In this document: one piece after another, positions 8,659-15,739 of the stretch
Layout of the letters: each line of letters begins with the position of its first letter
How positions within the stretch are numbered: position 1 is the stretch's first letter
DNA from: Natronoarchaeum mannanilyticum
GTDB lineage: Archaea > Halobacteriota > Halobacteria > Halobacteriales > Natronoarchaeaceae
NCBI RefSeq assembly: GCF_039522665.1
Contig: NZ_BAAADV010000001.1
Coordinates: forward strand, 1,381,232-1,437,791
DNA: 56,560 nt
Direction of reading: 5' to 3'
Made by a program: the position numbers and the translations under genes
Notes under the pieces: generated by a model
The model's database searches: none
The model's input: only the letters and a program-made list of their open reading frames with translations
Told to the model about the DNA's origin: nothing

Positions 8659-9030
8659 CTACTGCGATCTTTCCGCGGCTTCGTTCCCGCTCTCGACGGT
8701 CCCATTCGGACTTACGCCGTCGTGGCTCGTCGCCGCATCCGAGTTTCCGACGCTCGCGTTCCCTGTGCTTGTGTTCCCTGCGCTCGCGTTTCCGTCCGCC
8801 GCGTCGACGCCGACGCTAGCGTTGCCCGCACTGACATTTCCGGTCGCGTTCTCCGATTCGTCGACCGCCTCGACCGTCGTCGTCCGATCGCCGTCCGCGT
8901 CGGCAGAGATGTTGCCCGTCGCGACGTGGGTGTCGCTAAGCAGTGCGACGGTCCCCGGCCCGCTCGCAACGACGGCGAGGATGATCGCCGAGCACGTAAC
9001 GAGAATGGCGACCCGTCGCGTCGGCGCCAT
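8659..9030 (-). CDS. Small sequon-rich secreted protein, probable SipW-type substrate
   Basis: A 123-aa protein that starts directly after the signal peptidase stop codon. The N-terminal basic/hydrophobic segment (RRVAILVTCSAIILAVVASGPG) is followed by TVALLSDTHVATGNISA, matching the pattern SD-x(4)-TGN/AG-x(3) seen at the mature start of SipW-dependent (TasA/camelysin-type) proteins. The rest is low complexity: repeated GNAS, GNTS and GNVS blocks supply at least seven N-x-S/T glycosylation sequons, along with many Asp and Glu. There is no C-terminal anchor. It is likely exported by the adjacent peptidase and heavily glycosylated. Its function is unknown. Confidence 0.7.
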   Translation of the reverse strand: MAPTRRVAILVTCSAIILAVVASGPGTVALLSDTHVATGNISADADGDRTTTVEAVDESENATGNVSAGNASVGVDAADGNASAGNTSTGNASVGNSDAATSHDGVSPNGTVESGNEAAERSQ

Positions 9031-9930
9031 TCACTCCACCTCGCCGGCGCTGCCGCCGTCGGTTGCGGCGTCCGGCGGAGCGTCACCGACGGTGTCAGGA
9101 ACTGCACCATCCCCTTCGACCGTGTCATCTCCGGCGTCCGCTTCGTCCCGCTCAGTTGGTTCCGAGGATTCCTCTGCCGGATAGCGCTCGACGAGTAGCA
9201 GTCCGCCCGCGGCGAGTCCCGTGAGCAATGATGCGAACGCCACGGCAAACGTCAGCGGCGTCTGCAGCCGAACGGCGACGTACGCCGCGTACGGCGCCAC
9301 GAGCGCGAGCAGGATCGTCGTCGCTTTCAGGTCGGTCGGGTGTATCGTGAGCATCGTCGTATCGTCGGTCGAGTCGCCTTCGTTCGGTTCGGTCTCGGCG
9401 TCGGCGTGCGAGGCGTCGCTCCGCGCGGTCTCGTCCCGGCGTCGTTTGACGAGCAGCCACACCTCCGAGCCCGCGAGCGCGGCCAGCGGGAGTGCGACGA
9501 GCAGCACGAACCCCAGCGCGGTGTTCGCGAACTGGATCACGTACCCGATGTAGGGGATCGTGAACGCCACCGCCCCGATCACGTTCCCCGCGGGCACCTG
9601 CGTCGGATCCGGCTGTTCGTTCGCGTCGCCTTTCGTCTCGAAGGAGAGTTGCCCCCCGCTCTCGTCGACGCCGCTGACGCGGTGGGTCACCGGCGTTCCC
9701 TCGTCCGAGCGGACGAACGTGATAACGTCGCCCTCCTGGATCGACGCCGGATCGGTCTCCTCGACGATGATGGCGTCGCCGGACTCGATCTCCGGCGACA
9801 TACTGTCCGACAGGACGACGAAGCTGTGATCGGCGCCGACCGCGCCCGGGACGGCGTACACCGCGAACGGGACGACGAGCGCCACCAGCACGAGCAGCGC
9901 CGCGATTTTCGCGACGCGACGCTTATCCAT
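9031..9930 (-). CDS. SipW-like archaeal type I signal peptidase with extended C-terminus
   Basis: Membrane serine protease (S26B, ER/archaeal type) that removes signal peptides. The N-terminal anchor spans residues 8-28. Catalytic Ser43 is in SDSMSPEI, His83 in THRVSG replaces the bacterial Lys, and the acidic box is GDANEQPD (D102). A second membrane segment (about 133-160) follows. The protein then continues unusually with a basic loop, an acidic linker, two more hydrophobic segments (about 200-245) and an acidic tail, giving 299 aa where family members often stop after the second segment. The start overlaps the stop of the upstream substrate gene by 8 nt, and the next gene starts at the following base, so the three are translationally coupled. 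Confidence 0.9.
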   Translation of the reverse strand: MDKRRVAKIAALLVLVALVVPFAVYAVPGAVGADHSFVVLSDSMSPEIESGDAIIVEETDPASIQEGDVITFVRSDEGTPVTHRVSGVDESGGQLSFETKGDANEQPDPTQVPAGNVIGAVAFTIPYIGYVIQFANTALGFVLLVALPLAALAGSEVWLLVKRRRDETARSDASHADAETEPNEGDSTDDTTMLTIHPTDLKATTILLALVAPYAAYVAVRLQTPLTFAVAFASLLTGLAAGGLLLVERYPAEESSEPTERDEADAGDDTVEGDGAVPDTVGDAPPDAATDGGSAGEVE

Positions 9931-10978
9931 CGGCGCCCACCTCCTCGGAGCAGACGTAGACGGTCAGGTTGCTGATCGCCGGCCGTTTGCCGGAGGCGTT
10001 GTTGCCCTCGGGATCGGAACACACCTCGCCGCGCGTCCGCGTTGTCGGTGGATCGATGTCGTATGTCTCGGTCACGTCCCCGCCTTTGACGTCGACCTTA
10101 CAGATCGGCGGCGCAGCCGACTCGCTCCCGTCTTTTAATACCCCGACGCTCGCACAGACCGTCTCCTGGTTGTTCCCTTCCTCCTCCTTGTTGGTCACCG
10201 TGAACACCTCGAGCTCGTACGCGTCGTCGCCCTCGAACTCGCCGTACTGCTCGTCGAAGTCGTAGGTTCTGATGCTGAGTTGATCGTCGCTCACCTCGAG
10301 TTTCCCTAGCTTGACGCAGTCGGGGCACTCGGCGGCCGGGCACTCCTCGTCGGGGAACGGGGACTCGACGTCGTTCTCGGAGACGTGTCGACACTGCTGA
10401 GCGTAGAAATCGAGGACCAGCCCCGTTTCGGCGCCGACGACGCCCGTCGCGTCCTCGGGAAGCCGATACTCGACGTCGAGACACAGCTGTTCGCCCGCGC
10501 CCAGGCAGGGGTCGTCCGGATCGTCGAGCCGGATTCCGCCGTGGAACTCCCGTCGCAGCTCCGAGAATGAAATCCACTCGTCGCCGAGCGGGTACCGCCG
10601 CTTCGCGTCGTCGCAGTTCGGACGGACGGCGACCCGCGCTTCGAGGGCTGCACCGAGGGGGTCCGGGACCGGCGGGCAGCCGGTTCGGAACCACAGCCGC
10701 ACCGGGTTCGTCCCCTCGGGGACGGACAACTGGAGTGTCTTCGAGTTCGACTCCCCCGGCGAGATCGATCCGAGCCCCAGCTGCAGGCGACCGTCCTTGA
10801 CATTGCAGCCGTCGCAGGTCACGTCGACGTTGACGCTCCCGGCCTGCAGGTCCCCGGAAACCCCCTCTTCGTCCGAGAGCGAGGCGAGCGTCTTCGCGCC
10901 GGCGGCGCCGAACGCGCCGACGCCTCCGATGCTCGCCAGGAGACTGCGTCGTGTCGGCAGGGAGGACTCGTCAGTCAC
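9923..10978 (-). CDS. SipW-dependent, Cys-rich TasA-like secreted protein B
   Basis: About 351 aa. The N-terminus TRRSLLASIGGVGAFGAAG, then KTLASLSDEEGVSGDLQAGSVNVDV, is the SipW-type signal plus mature start (SDEE...AG-x-[LVI]). The mature part has many cysteines (CDGC, GCPPVPDP, CLGAGEQLCLDVEYRLP, FYAQQCRH, CPAAECPDC), probably disulfides. The segments LCLDVEYRLP and FYAQQCRH recur in protein A at 11393-12550, so the two are paralogues. The GTG at 10978 (VTDESSLPTRRS) is chosen by analogy with protein A (MTDDNHIDLSRRK); an ATG at 11014 would add 12 basic residues. It overlaps the peptidase gene by 8 nt. Confidence 0.82.
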   Translation of the reverse strand: MTDESSLPTRRSLLASIGGVGAFGAAGAKTLASLSDEEGVSGDLQAGSVNVDVTCDGCNVKDGRLQLGLGSISPGESNSKTLQLSVPEGTNPVRLWFRTGCPPVPDPLGAALEARVAVRPNCDDAKRRYPLGDEWISFSELRREFHGGIRLDDPDDPCLGAGEQLCLDVEYRLPEDATGVVGAETGLVLDFYAQQCRHVSENDVESPFPDEECPAAECPDCVKLGKLEVSDDQLSIRTYDFDEQYGEFEGDDAYELEVFTVTNKEEEGNNQETVCASVGVLKDGSESAAPPICKVDVKGGDVTETYDIDPPTTRTRGEVCSDPEGNNASGKRPAISNLTVYVCSEEVGADG

Positions 10979-11392
10979 GGCCGACCGCCTCCGAACTCCG
11001 CGGATCGACGCCATCGCTCCGGCGTCGCTCCGTCGATCGCTACCCCCGGTTCCGCTGTTTGTACAGTCATCTTCGATCGGGCATCTCCGATCGCCCCTGT
11101 CGGACGAGTCGATGCCATCGGTTCCGGACGAGAAACGTCTTGAAAGGAATTAATGTCATACTGAACAGTTTTGCCGACGTATAGGTCGGTAGTGACCGTA
11201 TACCGGCTGTGAGTTGCGTCCCACCGAACTCCGTCTCGCTCACCCGAACGGGAGTCGATCGTCGCGGCGCTGGCGAGGTGCGTCCGTCGATCGAGTGCTG
11301 TGGTGGTTCTTAACATGGTCCCCTCTCCGGGAGACCCACCGGCGGAGTCGAACCGCCGTGCGCCGAGTGGGTCGATGCCGCTGAGTGCGGTG
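10979..11392. other. 414-nt spacer between the two TasA-like genes
   Basis: No convincing gene. An open frame at 10975-11316 on the minus strand lacks family features. The spacer holds a tRNA-minihelix-like structure (11333-11373) just past the stop of protein A. Next to it is the hairpin-prone stretch 11318-11336. An imperfect inverted repeat at 11179-11203 (GTATAGGTC ... GACCGTATAC) overlaps a possible TATA box for the protein B-peptidase transcript. Confidence 0.5.
11333..11373 (-). other. tRNA acceptor/T-arm minihelix-like structure
   Basis: Read on the minus strand: ACCCACT (11372-11366), an 8-nt connector, GGCGG (11357-11353), loop TTCGACT, CCGCC (11345-11341), then directly GGTGGGT (11340-11334). 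The loop fits the T-loop consensus TTCRANY with a perfect 5-bp T-stem. The two 7-mers pair fully (six Watson-Crick pairs plus one T-G) with no gap on the 3' side, as in a tRNA acceptor stem. The D and anticodon arms are absent and no CCA follows. It could be a tRNA remnant or attachment site, or an RNA-processing signal in the mRNA. Confidence 0.5.
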
Positions 11393-12550
11393 CTACTGTA
11401 TACCCGTGCTCACGCACATACTGGTGACTTCGAGCCCGTCGATCACTTCACCGACGTTGACCTCGATGTTCTCAGTCACATCATTGACATCCAGCCCAAG
11501 GTACGAGACGTCCGCGTCATCGACATTCCCGAAGAGAATCTGTGCGGTTCCGTCGTCGTCGAAATCTAACTCGACGTATGCACCGTACCGGTTCTCTGGA
11601 GTCTCGTCGAACTCGCCGAGATGGTCTGTCACCCACACGAACTCATCGTTACCGTGGTCGGCAGCCGTGATCTCTCCCGTGAACGGATCGCCGTTCTCGT
11701 CCTCGACCTCGATCTCGAGCACGTACGGGTCCGGGAGAGTGATGTCTAGCAGCTGGTTGTACTGCTCCTCTAGGTCAAGCGAGAGCTCGGTACAGTAGGG
11801 GTTGTTCTCGCCGTCATTGTGCCGGCACTGCTCGGCGTAGAACTGGAGGTCGAACCCGACCGAGTCGGTCTGTATCTCATTGCCGACGTCCGTGGGAATC
11901 TCCCAGTCGATGCAGAGGCAGGTGTTGTCTCCCGAGGCGTCGAAACACGCTCGCTCGCCGCCTTCATCACCATCGCCGTCGAGCGGAAGTCCCATCTGGT
12001 TCTCGGTCAGGAAGTCGGCGAGCGACCCGGACCAGATTTCTGTCGAACTCTCGATGTCCTTGTTCGGCTTGAATTTATCACCGACCTCGTTGAGTTCGCA
12101 GTAACTGACGGTAACGTCGATACTCTGGGCAAGTTCGCCTTCGCCCGCGCCATCAGCATCGTCGACTTCCGCTTCGGGCTCGGTCAGACCGTTCCCGTGG
12201 TTTTCGGTGAGCTCACCACCGAGCCACAGGTACGCGGGATTGGAGTTGATTCGCGGGCAGAACGCCATGGTTCCGCTGTCGCCCGGCTTCACGTCCCCGA
12301 GTTCGAAACTGACGGCGTCTCCGTCGGCGGTTTCGGAAAGGCTTCCCTTGCCGGCCTTCCCCTGATCCCAGTAGGAGTAGTAGTCAACCATCAGGTTGAG
12401 CTTGCCCGCCGTGATGACGTTGTCGAACGATTCCTCGTCGTTGAAGTACGCGCTCGTGCCGAAGCCGGCGCCCGCGGAGGCGACGCCGATGGCGCCGAGA
12501 CTCCCGAGCACCTTGCGGCGCGAGAGGTCGATGTGGTTGTCGTCGGTCAT
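11393..12550 (-). CDS. SipW-dependent, Cys-containing TasA-like secreted protein A
   Basis: A 385-aa protein. SRRKVLGSLGAIGVASAGAGFGTSAYFNDEE, given here only as its key parts RRKVLGSLG and SAYFNDEESFDN, then ITAGKLNLMVDY, is a classical SipW-dependent signal and mature start. The body is acidic, with GDVKPGDSGTMAF (a TasA/camelysin-type strand), CLCIDWEIP and FYAEQCRH, the last two shared with protein B. The C-terminal third looks like a separate beta-rich domain. TasA-like proteins form extracellular fibres or pili, so a surface-fibre role is plausible. Base composition looks lower in GC than the flanking genes, hinting at transfer. The ATG at 12550 has GGGAG about 8 nt before it. Confidence 0.83.
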   Translation of the reverse strand: MTDDNHIDLSRRKVLGSLGAIGVASAGAGFGTSAYFNDEESFDNVITAGKLNLMVDYYSYWDQGKAGKGSLSETADGDAVSFELGDVKPGDSGTMAFCPRINSNPAYLWLGGELTENHGNGLTEPEAEVDDADGAGEGELAQSIDVTVSYCELNEVGDKFKPNKDIESSTEIWSGSLADFLTENQMGLPLDGDGDEGGERACFDASGDNTCLCIDWEIPTDVGNEIQTDSVGFDLQFYAEQCRHNDGENNPYCTELSLDLEEQYNQLLDITLPDPYVLEIEVEDENGDPFTGEITAADHGNDEFVWVTDHLGEFDETPENRYGAYVELDFDDDGTAQILFGNVDDADVSYLGLDVNDVTENIEVNVGEVIDGLEVTSMCVSTGIQ

Positions 12551-12935
12551 GGATTCTCCCGGACGGGCGCTCAGTGGCCCGACCGGCTGTTTCAGCCGAG
12601 AAGAGAGCTGTATATTGTTATTTGATGACAAGAACGATCGAACGAATCGATAGAGGGCTCGAACGAGTCGTTGCACCGCTTCGAACGGCTCGTTTGACGA
12701 GGGACGAACCCATCCAATCGGCGATTGGAACCCTTTCCACTCGGTGGCAATCCGAGTAAAGGGCCTCTGAACTAGTTCTATCGATTTCGAAACTCTCGGC
12801 GTTTCTAACTCCCATTTCCGTTAGCATCAGGCCGACGGAGACGGGACGTTCCACCTCGATGAAATCTAAGTATCCTTATACGGGATATACTAATATCTCC
12901 CCGGTATCTGATTCGGATTTGAAGATTCAATTGCG
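12551..12935. other. 385-nt divergent promoter region with two inverted repeats
   Basis: Separates the minus-strand TasA-like/SipW genes from the plus-strand DUF7344-like regulator. It contains a perfect inverted repeat TCCAATCG-G-CGATTGGA at 12713-12729 and a second, ACTCGG-N7-CCGAGT, at 12739-12756. A minus-strand TATA-like CAATATACAG lies near 12609-12618 and AT-rich plus-strand boxes (CCTTATACGG, GATATACTAATATC) near 12872-12897. The region is clearly less GC-rich than the coding DNA. No small ORF is convincing. Confidence 0.5.
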
Positions 12936-13466
12936 ATGTTCAGAAAGAATTCGTTATCTGAGGGGGAGATCTACGAGGTGCTCGCCAATCGCCGTCGCCG
13001 CGAAACGATCAGAAATCTGTCCGTCGCGTCCGACGGCGGCTCGGTCTCGCTGCAGGAGCTTTCCGAACGGATCGCCGAGCGCGAGACCGGCGAAACGCCG
13101 CCGCCCCGAACCGTCAGGGAGAGCGTGTACAACTCGTTACACCAGTCCCACCTCCCGAAACTGGAAGCACTCGGCGTCGTCGTCTACGACCGCGACGAGC
13201 GCGAAGTCCGTCTCCACGACCGGGCTCGGGACGTCAACCGCTACATGGAGGTCCGAACCGACTACGGGTTCACGTGGAGCGAGATCTACCGGTCGATCGG
13301 GGTCGCCGGACTGACGGTCGTCGTCGCGGCGCTGGGCGGCGTCCCGCCGTTGGGCTGGGTTGATCCGATCCTGTGGGCTTCGGGATTCCTCCTCGCGTTC
13401 GTCGTCGCCACGTCCTACCAGCTGTGGACGAACCGGTGGTACGTCTGGCGGGCGCTCGGGCGGTGA
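12936..13466 (+). CDS. DUF7344-like winged-helix protein with two membrane segments
   Basis: A 176-aa protein. Residues 1-105 form a winged-helix of the haloarchaeal DUF7344 type (LSEGEIYEVLANRRRRETIRNLS, LQELSERIAERE, then SLHQSHLPKLEALGVVVYDRDEREVRL). Two hydrophobic segments follow (about 120-138 and 143-165). It is probably a membrane-tethered DNA-binding regulator with the DNA-binding part in the cytoplasm. It is divergent from the TasA-like/SipW genes across 385 nt containing two inverted repeats, so it is a reasonable candidate regulator of that locus; this is inferred from position only. Confidence 0.8.
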   Translation: MFRKNSLSEGEIYEVLANRRRRETIRNLSVASDGGSVSLQELSERIAERETGETPPPRTVRESVYNSLHQSHLPKLEALGVVVYDRDEREVRLHDRARDVNRYMEVRTDYGFTWSEIYRSIGVAGLTVVVAALGGVPPLGWVDPILWASGFLLAFVVATSYQLWTNRWYVWRALGR

Positions 13467-13563
13467 TCGCGGCGGGGCGGTTCTCCCGAACATCTTCGTC
13501 CGTCGCTCCCGCCCGCAGCGCCGTGTCAGTGTGCTTTTCCCGGTCGATCCCCAACGTGGGGCC

Positions 13564-14445
13564 ATGGAAACCGTCGAGGAGAAGCTGGCGGCGATGCGCG
13601 AGGACCTGGCCGAGCGGTCGGGCGTGCTCGTCGCCTTCAGCGGCGGCGTCGACTCCGGCGTCGTCGCGGCGGTCGCGCAGGACGCGCTCGGCGAGGACGC
13701 CGTCGCCTGCACCGCCAAGAGCGAGACGCTGCCCGACGCGGAACTGGACGACGCCCGGCGCGTCGCCGAGGAGATCGGCGTCCGCCACGATATCGTGGAG
13801 TTCAGTGAACTGGACAGTCCGGAGTTCGTCGCGAACGACGGCGATCGCTGCTATCACTGCCGGACGATGCGCCTGGGCGAGATGTTCGGCCACGCGAAGG
13901 AGCTGGGCATCGAGACGGTCTGCGACGGGACGAATGCCAGCGACCCGGGCGAGGGCCACCGCCCCGGACTGCAGGCAGTCGAGGAACTGAACGCCTACTC
14001 GCCGCTGCTCGAACACGGCATCACCAAGGAGGAGGTCCGGGAGATCGCCGACCGCTACGATCTCTCGGTCGCCGACAAGCCCTCGATGGCCTGCCTGTCC
14101 TCGCGCATCCCGACGGGGCTGGAGGTCACCGAGGAGAAGCTCACGCGCGTCGAGAAGGCCGAGCGCATCCTGCGAGAGTGGGGGTTCTCGCAGTTCCGCG
14201 TCCGCGACCACGACGGGCTCGCACGGATCGAGGTCAGTCAGGACGAACTGGAGGTCGCGCTCGATCCGGACTTCGTCGAGACCGTCCGCGAGCACCTCTC
14301 GGATCTCGGCTTCGAGCACGTCACGCTCGACCTGCACGGCTACCAGACCGGGAGCGTCAGCCCTGCCGACGAGGCCGAGGAGGACGACGAACCGCTCGTC
14401 GAGAACGTCTTCGAGACCGACTACAGCGCGCTTCGCTCCGAGTGA
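13564..14445 (+). CDS. larE: LarE-type ATP-dependent sacrificial sulfur transferase
   Basis: A 293-aa PP-loop protein. The ATP-binding loop is SGGVDS at 26-31. KSETLPDAELDDA and the C-terminal domain (RVRDHDGLARIEV) match LarE, which donates sulfur to build the nickel-pincer cofactor of lactate racemase-type enzymes. Cys177 in MACLSSRIPTG corresponds to the sulfur-donor position of the well-studied LarE. C96 and C99 form an extra C-x2-C pair (DRCYHCR), so a cluster-bearing, non-sacrificial variant is possible. No larA, larB or larC is nearby. The ATG at 13564 is used; the frame is open further upstream but that part overlaps the preceding gene. Confidence 0.88.
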   Translation: METVEEKLAAMREDLAERSGVLVAFSGGVDSGVVAAVAQDALGEDAVACTAKSETLPDAELDDARRVAEEIGVRHDIVEFSELDSPEFVANDGDRCYHCRTMRLGEMFGHAKELGIETVCDGTNASDPGEGHRPGLQAVEELNAYSPLLEHGITKEEVREIADRYDLSVADKPSMACLSSRIPTGLEVTEEKLTRVEKAERILREWGFSQFRVRDHDGLARIEVSQDELEVALDPDFVETVREHLSDLGFEHVTLDLHGYQTGSVSPADEAEEDDEPLVENVFETDYSALRSE

Positions 14446-14485
14446 AGCGGTCGTCGGCGTCCGTACCTCGGCGTCGACCCAGCTC

Positions 14486-14650
14486 TCAGCTCGCCCGCTC
14501 GACGAGGTAGTTCAGGCCGACCTCGTTGGTTCCTTCCTCGTCGGCCCACCGCTTGGCTTCCGCTCGGGAGTCGAACGGCCCGGCGACCCGGTCGCCGTTC
14601 AGGGTAACGTAGTACTCGCTCACGTCCCCCAGAGTACGTCCGGTCGGCAT
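14486..14650 (-). CDS. Small conserved haloarchaeal protein (54 aa)
   Basis: MPTGRTLGDVSEYYVTLNGDRVAG then PFDSRAEAKRWADEEG and a Leu/Val-rich end. The layout (strand EYYVTLNGD, AGPFDSRAEAKRWADEE helix) resembles short single-domain alpha/beta proteins that are frequent in haloarchaea. A GTG at codon 10 (VSEYYVTL) is an alternative start. A tandem repeat lies immediately upstream. Function unknown. Confidence 0.6.
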   Translation of the reverse strand: MPTGRTLGDVSEYYVTLNGDRVAGPFDSRAEAKRWADEEGTNEVGLNYLVERAS

Positions 14651-14691
14651 AGTTTTTCCGGCTCCCGCGGTCGCGTCGCGGCCTCGCCGCG

Positions 14692-14733
14692 GGCCGTCTC
14701 GGCGTCACCGCAGGCCGTCGCGGCGTCATCGCG
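14692..14733 (+). repeat. Two tandem copies of a 21-nt GC-rich unit
   Basis: GGCCGTCTCGGCGTCACCGC plus one base is followed at once by a copy with three differences. A degenerate third copy precedes them. GGCGTCA (14701-14707) also pairs with TGACGCC (14737-14743). The repeat sits between two divergent small genes. Confidence 0.5.
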
Positions 14734-14798
14734 GGGTGACGCCGCTCCTCGGCGCACGCGCCCCACGTTTTATTTCGATCGGCGTGCAACGAACGCAC

Positions 14799-15056
14799 AT
14801 GATCGGGTGGCTCCGCGACCGACTGCTCGGATCGAGCGAGCGCGGCGACGCCGAGTCCGGCGGACGCACAGGCGGTTCGGCGCCCGACGAGGGATCGTCG
14901 TCCGACGACGGCACGGTCTGGGATCTCACTCCAGACTGGCAGATCGGCGACTACCGTCTGCAGGGCGCCACCGTCCCGCGCGGCGAGCAACAGGACGCCG
15001 TTCGCGAGGTCCACGAGCGGGCCGCCGAGATGGAACGCGAGCTCGAGGACCGCTAA
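14799..15056 (+). CDS. Small hypothetical protein (85 aa)
   Basis: MIGWLRDRLLGS starts an amphipathic helix, followed by a Ser/Gly/Asp-rich linker and the stretch VWDLTPDWQIGDYRLQGATVPRGEQQ, ending in a charged helix (REVHERAAEMERELEDR). No membrane span or known domain. A TATA-like TTTTATTTC near 14768-14776, about 28 nt before the ATG, supports this start and a leaderless transcript. It overlaps the convergent phosphatase gene by 4 nt. Confidence 0.65.
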   Translation: MIGWLRDRLLGSSERGDAESGGRTGGSAPDEGSSSDDGTVWDLTPDWQIGDYRLQGATVPRGEQQDAVREVHERAAEMERELEDR

Positions 15057-15739
15057 GATTCCGCGTCGGCGTCCAGAAACGACGCCGCGCACTCGCGCTG
15101 GAGCGTCGGCACGCCGTCCGCGTCGACGCCGACCTCCGTCAGCGCGCAGTTGCCGAGATCGATCTCGGCGATCGTCTCGACGACGTCGTACCCTTTGAGC
15201 AGCCCGATGACGACGTGGATCGGGCCGCCGTGGCTCACGACCAGCACCGTTTCATCACCCGCCCGACGAGGCGACGTCGAGTCGGGGTCCGAAGCGGTTC
15301 CCGCTTCGGCGACCTCGTCGACCAGCTCCGTCCACGCGTCGCGGACTCGCTCGTACACGTCCCGCCAGCTCTCGCCGCCCTCGGGACGGGCGACCGCGGC
15401 CGGATACCCGGACTTACGCACCGAGAACTCGGGGTACCCCTCGAACAGCTTCCGGTAGGACAGCCCCTGCAGGACGCCGAAGTCGCGCTCGCGCCAGGCC
15501 CGCGAGAACTCCACGTCGGCGTCGGACAGCGACCGCCGGAGCTCGCGGGTCGTCTCGGTCGTCCGCCGCAGGTCCGACGCGACGATCCGGTCGATGTCGT
15601 ACCGCGCCGCGACGTGCTCGCCGAGCGCCCGGGCCTGCTCGCGGCCCGCGTCGTTCAGCGGCGCAGGCGCCCAGCCCTGGATCCGCCGGTCGGCGTTCCA
15701 GTCCGTCTCGCCGTGTCGCACCAGGACGACCGTTCCCAT
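15053..15739 (-). CDS. Histidine phosphatase / phosphoglycerate-mutase-like protein
   Basis: A 228-aa member of the histidine phosphatase superfamily. The phospho-acceptor motif LVRHGETDWN is at residues 6-15, followed by IQGWAPAPLNDAGREQA. The second catalytic His is in VVSHGGPIHVVIG, and the acid/base region is RDFGVLQGL. It may hydrolyse small phospho-metabolites or alpha-ribazole-type phosphates; no cobamide genes are adjacent to settle this. The ATG at 15739 places the RHG motif at its usual position; the frame upstream is open but unrelated. Confidence 0.9.
   Translation of the reverse strand: MGTVVLVRHGETDWNADRRIQGWAPAPLNDAGREQARALGEHVAARYDIDRIVASDLRRTTETTRELRRSLSDADVEFSRAWRERDFGVLQGLSYRKLFEGYPEFSVRKSGYPAAVARPEGGESWRDVYERVRDAWTELVDEVAEAGTASDPDSTSPRRAGDETVLVVSHGGPIHVVIGLLKGYDVVETIAEIDLGNCALTEVGVDADGVPTLQRECAASFLDADAES

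Noticed and set aside
10975-11316. A 113-codon minus-strand frame between the two TasA-like genes
   Set aside because: Residue content is not haloarchaeal-like (few acidic residues), and it overlaps the start of protein B and the predicted promoter.
11318-11395. A complete tRNA gene on the minus strand
   Set aside because: Only acceptor and T-arm equivalents are present, with 8 nt between them; no D-arm or anticodon arm can be drawn, even allowing an intron within the neighbouring coding sequence.
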